A stretch of 64,000 bases of DNA from Selaginella moellendorffii (lineage: Eukaryota; Streptophyta; Lycopodiopsida; Selaginellales; Selaginellaceae), in NCBI RefSeq assembly GCF_000143415.4, contig NW_003314281.1:1069584-1133583 (forward strand), read 5' to 3'. Below the pieces are notes generated by a model. It was not told the origin of the DNA. It did not search any database and saw only the letters and a program-made list of their open reading frames with translations. Position numbers and translations under genes: made by a program. Below are positions 60,201 through 64,000 of this stretch, piece after piece. Numbering within the stretch: position 1 is the first letter of the stretch; the number at the start of each line of letters is the position of its first letter.

Positions 60201-62886
60201 TAAGGTCACGTGAGGCCTCACGCCATTTTGATTATAGATCGTTGTGAATATTCAGACACGAGGACTGAAAAGCGCACTGGTGGCGCATCGAAGAAGGACA
60301 AACAGAAAAGCAATAGGAAAAAAGGAGGTACAAATTATATTTGCAATGGCGTGTGGTCTCATGCCATTCCTTGCAGGAGAAACTTCTTCAAAGGCAAAAC
60401 AGGCAAGCACCAGCCAAGCTCAAACTGACAGTGGTCATAAAAAGCGAAAGCACGTTGGACAGTCGTCGAGATCAGAGGCGTTTGATTCGAAAAGGAAGAA
60501 GGGCAACGAAAAGATGATAGGTAATGCCTCGCGGTTATGGCGTGTGTGCTCATGCCATTCATTGCAGATCAAGGGCTGAGTGAAAGCAGGCAGTCACCAC
60601 CTCATGACTCAGATTCCTATGGCGGACTCCCCTTCCCCAATCTCAATGGAGAGGTACAATGGATGAGGGAAGCTTTTCAAGGCAGGGCCACGTTTTTCTC
60701 ATCTCGTCGTCTTCGAAGGGTGCAAGAACGTGCAGAAACCATGTTAAGACAGTCGGGTGAGGATACGGTCCTAGGTCACGCACTAAAACAGGCTATGGAT
60801 GTCTTGTATTTTGAGATGGAGACTCGGCCAGATGATTTTCCCAAGATGGTCCTGGAAGAACAAGCCATCCAGCCTGAGCAGCCTATGGAAGAAATGCAGG
60901 AGGGGGATGAGGAGCCAGAGAAAGATAATGAGCAGGAAGAGCAGAAGGACGAAGAGGAGGACAAAGAAGAGGAGGATGAAGAAGAGGAGGACGAAGAGGA
61001 CTTGGATGGTCCTCACAATGGTGACGATCACAATAACGACGACGACGATGATGACGACGATGGCCAGCCTGAGGTGGCCAAAGAGCGGCGGAGGAAGGTC
61101 ATACAAGACAAACCATCAGGTAAATAATAATACATCCATTCCTAACCTTTTACCATTTCTAACATTGTCCATGTAGGTCGCAGAGCAAATGGTAAGTAGA
61201 GATTATTCAGTTGAATTTACAAACTCTAGCCTTTAGTGTCGAGGAAGGATAGTGCCAAGCAAGGGTCGAAACGTATGTCCAATCCTTCAGAATCAGCAGT
61301 GCGCCCAAGTGATATCGGTCCTAGTTCCTCAATAGCAGTTGATGGTAAATACAGTATAGTCGATTCAATGTGCTAATGAGTTTGTTTTTAGTAGCACGGG
61401 AGGATACCATCTCAATCGAAGGGAGATATTTGGACATGCATATGGATCCGCCAGTGGACTCTACTTGGCTGCAAGAGTCATCAGAGCTGGTGGAGGCTAC
61501 TATACATATCAACGCCAAGCAAGCTGACCACGCTCCACTTGATGCTGCCCATACCACTGAGTCAATCTTGTCCACGTATCCAACTGACGGTGACCAGGCG
61601 CCATTGGACCCACATGAGGCCGCCCCAGCCGCCGAGCCGGTCGTATCCTCATTTCCAACGGACTCAACGTGTGCCCAATCGTCTGACTACGTGCCGTTGG
61701 AACCTCCCTACACCGCCCCTGCTGCCTGTTCGGTCATGTCCACTTTGCCAACGGAGGCACCAGCTGAAATGGCGTGTGATCACACGCCATCGGAACCACC
61801 CCATGCCACTGTTGAGCCAGTTGTACCAGAGTCTACAGCTGAAATGGCATGTGCCCACACGCCATCGGATGCGATTGACCCCACATTGCAGAGGAGAGTA
61901 TTTCCGCCCTTCACGTTTCCTCGACCAAAACCCTCTCAACGACCATCGGGAGCAACATTCGCTAATATTGTAGATGGTAAAATTAACTTGTACCATTTTT
62001 TATGCTGACGCATTTCATTTCAGAGTCACGGCGAAGGTACTGTATCGTTTTTGATCTGAACGGTGTCCTTTTCTCCCATGAGCGTGGCTCGTCCTCGAAT
62101 GTCATTGCACCCTCCAAAGCCTGCGGTCGCAAGTTGGTCAAAAGAGACAGATTCACATTAATCACACGGGAGAAACTGCGGGATCTAATAATGACCATGC
62201 GACACTTAAAACAGAGGGCCGGGTTCAATTTGCAATTGGGAGTTTGGACATCCATGATGCGCCACAATGCATTAACGTTGCTACAGATGATGCACGATCA
62301 GACGCGAGTAATATTACCATTTGACTTTCTCCTAACGCAGGAGGATTGCTTGACTATGGTCCATGTGAGGGGTAGCAAGCCCATCTTCGTCAAGCCAGAG
62401 GCTATAGTGATGAACCGGACTGCTAGCTCAAGTGAAATCCTCATCATCGATGACTCGCCGATTAAAACTGCAGCGAACACGCACACATATGCAGTGCACC
62501 CCATCTCTTGCAGTATGGAAACTAGGGAGAAGAAATCGTATGTTCTGGGGGACCTTGCAAAACGGCTTGGAGCGATGGTGATAGAGAACCGGCCAGTCCA
62601 GGAGGTGGCTGCAGAAATCAACCAAATGGCAGATGGAACGGTATATCAGAAGCCATTTGATCGGACAGACACCAGTCATCATTTATGGCATGTATATTGT
62701 CTAGCCAAGCACTATCCGCATCTCCATAATCTGCTCAACCGGATGGGTTCTTCGACCACTGAACATGAGCGTGGACGTATTAGAGAAGAGATGGCATTAC
62801 TATTGGGTTTAAATCCTGATAGTGTGGAGAGTGATGAAATTCCAAGATTATTGTATAGGCGTTGGAGGCAAAAAATAACAGTCTGA
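57264..62886 (+). CDS. ParB-like/acidic linker/FCP1-like HAD fusion protein (1,649 aa)
   Basis: Exons 57264-57266 (ATG only), 57506-58684, 58739-60062, 60113-60199, 60238-60327, 60377-60520, 60568-61119, 61177-61191, 61237-61344, 61392-61976 and 62024-62886 join without a stop. From exon 3 on every intron is phase 1 and splits a codon starting with G. Domains: residues about 220-330 resemble ParB/sulfiredoxin folds (YTIDVSRIDIQSKYNHKLVS, FYVVSGQHSSLAMQE). A long helical region follows. Next come Lys-rich and Asp/Glu-rich linkers (60900-61075) and a Pro/Thr/Ala-rich repeat segment. The C-terminal 287 residues are FCP1/SCP-like (YCIVFDLNGVLF, LQLGVWTSMMRHN, ILIIDDSPIKTA). The first Asp is kept, but the second Asp of DxD is Asn. 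The ATG exon is inferred. I know no protein with this combination. Confidence 0.6.
57267..57505 (+). other. Predicted intron 1 with three palindromes
   Basis: GTAAGT at 57267 follows an ATG; the acceptor TTTCTGAACAG ends at 57505. Palindromes at 57291, 57368 and 57428 are each followed within about 10 bp by an AG (CAGTAG, CTTAG, TTTCCAG). This suggests nested or alternative acceptors. Confidence 0.4.
58685..58738 (+). other. 54-nt in-frame intron with palindrome
   Basis: GTAAGC...CCATTGCAG. Being 18 codons without a stop, it can be retained as VSLIVCGIACGLTPFPLQ or removed. The palindrome (58705-58728) ends 10 nt before the splice site. Confidence 0.65.
60200..60567 (+). other. Three tiny palindrome-bearing introns (38, 49 and 47 nt)
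   Basis: Introns 60200-60237, 60328-60376 and 60521-60567 consist mostly of a donor (GTAAG, GTACA, GTAAT), one 24-bp palindrome and an AG 8-10 nt further. The flanking exons keep the reading frame only if all three are removed. Confidence 0.65.
61177..61191 (+). other. 15-nt microexon of the ParB/HAD gene
   Basis: ATGTAG acceptor, GTCGCAGAGCAAATG, GTAAGT donor. It is needed to keep the downstream frame and encodes Arg-Arg-Ala-Asn between split Gly codons. Confidence 0.5.
61769..61790. repeat. Perfect 22-bp palindrome in coding sequence
   Basis: ATGGCGTGTGA followed directly by its exact reverse complement; in frame it encodes MACDHTPS. A second, imperfect copy at 61843-61866 encodes MACAHTPS, so the protein carries two AEMACxHTPS repeats. 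Confidence 0.95.
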
Positions 62887-63250
62887 GATGGCATGTATTT
62901 ATTTAAAAATGTAACTTATTATGGCATGGGGTTCCATGCCATTGTATTAATATTAAAAGACAATTCTTTGAGAGGATTTGCATTATACTAGAAGTGTTAC
63001 AGCATGTTATTGGAAGTCTACGAAGTTGTTTTATTAATAATGGGAAAGTAAAGATTGAATGGGGACTTGGGCTCCACCTAGACTCGGAGCAACTGAGCCA
63101 ATATTAAAAGGATGGAAAGAAATTGGACGACGATGACAAGGAGAAGAGAGAGGTGAAGCAGTGGCAGGGGGAGGAGAAGTGATTGAGTAGACATTTCCTT
63201 GTTTAAAATAAAATGGCATGTGCCTCAATGCAGTTGAATTTTGTTATATT
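62887..63250. other. 3' flank of the ParB/HAD gene
   Basis: Contains a palindrome (62920-62943) and a weak last copy (63212), but no convincing gene. Probably the right end of the large element. Confidence 0.45.
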
Positions 63251-63299
63251 TATATACTATATAAAGGTTTGGAAACCTTATTTTACAAGTGGGATAATG

Positions 63300-63778
63300 A
63301 CAATTCCCACTTTAACGAAATAGAGCTTGACTCGTGTCCTCATCCATACTTGACCTCTCACGGTCATCCATTCCGGTCTCACCTTTATGAGCACCAGCCT
63401 CAACCATGTGAGGATAAACTCGTGACTCCTTTATTGTTTTTAGAGTCTCTATCTTCCCCGTGATCCCAACTATAGTTGTTTACCCCAACTACATTAGCCC
63501 GTTTGCTGGGTCAAACGCTCATCTGGATCACCTCCTCAACTCAATGAGGAAAACCTTGCACTGTTCCCAAGATCCCAAAGTCGTTCCATTATTGGCCCCT
63601 TTTCTATCCACCACCTTGTCTACAAGTTCACACATGAACTGTAATGGAGAGCCATGTCTTCCCGACCTGCTACTCCTCAAGGATAGGCCCACTTCTTGGA
63701 CCTTCTGTTGCCAACACCAGTGGTGATATACTTGAGCACCAATAAAAGTCGGACTAAGGAACAGCTCCGATACCAAAT
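63300..63778 (-). mobile_element. LTR retrotransposon leader/internal part (partial)
   Basis: Read on the minus strand, TTTGGTATCGGAGC at about 63763-63776 is a primer-binding site for initiator-Met tRNA, and it directly follows the putative LTR end. The internal part runs leftwards with only short frames (for example 63528-63800), so it is probably non-autonomous or truncated. Confidence 0.55.
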
Positions 63779-64000
63779 TGTAAGCGACTAATTTTTCCAT
63801 TCTACTTTAGTCACTTAACCACACCTCCGACCACTTGGAGGAGTCTCATTCACAACCTCCATAAGTCCAATTCAGGACTTGGGACTTGCTAGCCCCAAGA
63901 ATGGCATCCATGCCACTCAACACTTGCACCTGGTCCAAGTGCTCCACGTGTCCGGTCCCAAGACCGACACCCAAAGTACCACTGACATATCGCCCGTTAC
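63779..64000 (-). mobile_element. LTR of the same element (truncated by window end)
   Basis: On the plus strand it begins TGTAAGCGAC, so on the element strand it ends in CA right before the primer-binding site. The other LTR edge lies beyond the window, and the matching second LTR was not found inside it. Confidence 0.5.

Larger units (their letters stand above)
50608..63235. mobile_element. Large composite mobile element (inferred extent)
   Basis: The limits are set by the first and last copies of a 24-bp palindrome that occurs nowhere else in the window. Inside are a minus-strand transposase-like gene, a duplicated central region and a plus-strand ParB/HAD gene, arranged divergently. Composition is balanced, unlike the AT-rich left flank. 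No terminal inverted repeat or target-site duplication could be identified, so the ends are only approximate. Confidence 0.5.
50608..63235. repeat. Dispersed 24-bp palindrome family
   Basis: Half-site AATGGCRTGNGG followed by its reverse complement, with wobble in the centre and R/Y changes in the arms. Copies read by eye start at 50608, 50670 (half), 52000, 52057, 53894, 53964, 54062, 54675, 54749, 55651, 55725, 56466, 56545 (weak), 57291, 57368, 57428, 58705, 60205, 60345, 60536, 61768, 61843, 62920 and 63212 (weak). A core-deleted TGGCATCCATGCCA lies at 63892. Spacing is irregular, from 33 bp to over 1.5 kb. Positions include intergenic DNA, introns just before the acceptor, and coding sequence. 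Confidence 0.85.

Noticed and set aside
50608-63235. Palindrome family as a CRISPR array
   Set aside because: Spacing is irregular, copies occur in introns and exons, and the genome is eukaryotic.
63245-63300. TATA-like TATTTATATACTATATAAAG as a gene promoter
   Set aside because: No downstream gene follows on the plus strand; it more likely belongs to element sequence.

Overview
The window is nuclear DNA of a land plant, most likely a lycophyte of the Selaginella type (inference). Genes are packed 50-250 bp apart, introns are mostly 45-70 bp, and plastid, cell-wall and Casparian-strip-type genes sit beside PPR genes. No organism label was available.

Layout. 1-3.1 kb: two inverted copies of a jacalin-like/aerolysin-like gene around a 100-N assembly gap. 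3.2-27.3 kb: a gene-dense euchromatic block with NTAN1 (+), an alpha/beta hydrolase (-), a cyanovirin-N-homology protein (-), an acidic unknown protein (-), the plastid pseudo-protease FTSHI1 (-), plastid aspartate aminotransferase (-), UFM1 (-), a CHR9/ERCC6L2-type SNF2 helicase (-), two intronless PPR genes (+ and -), mitochondrial-type IF-2 (+), a CASP-like membrane protein (+) and EAF6 (-). 27.4-32.4 kb: a decayed tandem segmental duplication carrying R-SNARE fragments and the 3' end of the next gene. 32.1-36.8 kb: a tomosyn/Lgl-type WD40 R-SNARE (-). 37.8-38.8 kb: an XTH cell-wall enzyme (+). 39.1-40.6 kb: a broken kinase-like gene.

41.2-50.6 kb is an AT-rich desert of decayed Ty3/gypsy fragments and a second, AT-drifted copy of the kinase-like pseudogene. 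One apparently intact secreted PLAT-domain gene sits inside it.

50.6-63.2 kb looks like one large mobile element. It has a minus-strand transposase-like gene (GHTHEDID motif, one in-frame stop), a central region of tandem duplications and interstitial telomere repeats, and a plus-strand gene. That gene can be spliced in silico into one uninterrupted 1,649-residue protein joining a ParB-like domain, an acidic linker and an FCP1/SCP-like HAD phosphatase domain. More than twenty copies of a 24-bp palindrome are confined to this stretch. Several lie just upstream of 3' splice sites inside 38-54 bp introns, and four lie in frame in coding sequence. This palindrome family and the ParB-FCP1 fusion are the best candidates for something undescribed. 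The window ends in a partial LTR retrotransposon on the minus strand (63.3-64.0 kb).

All exon maps were read by eye from splice signals and protein family resemblance. Boundaries may be off by a few bases, and no database search was run.
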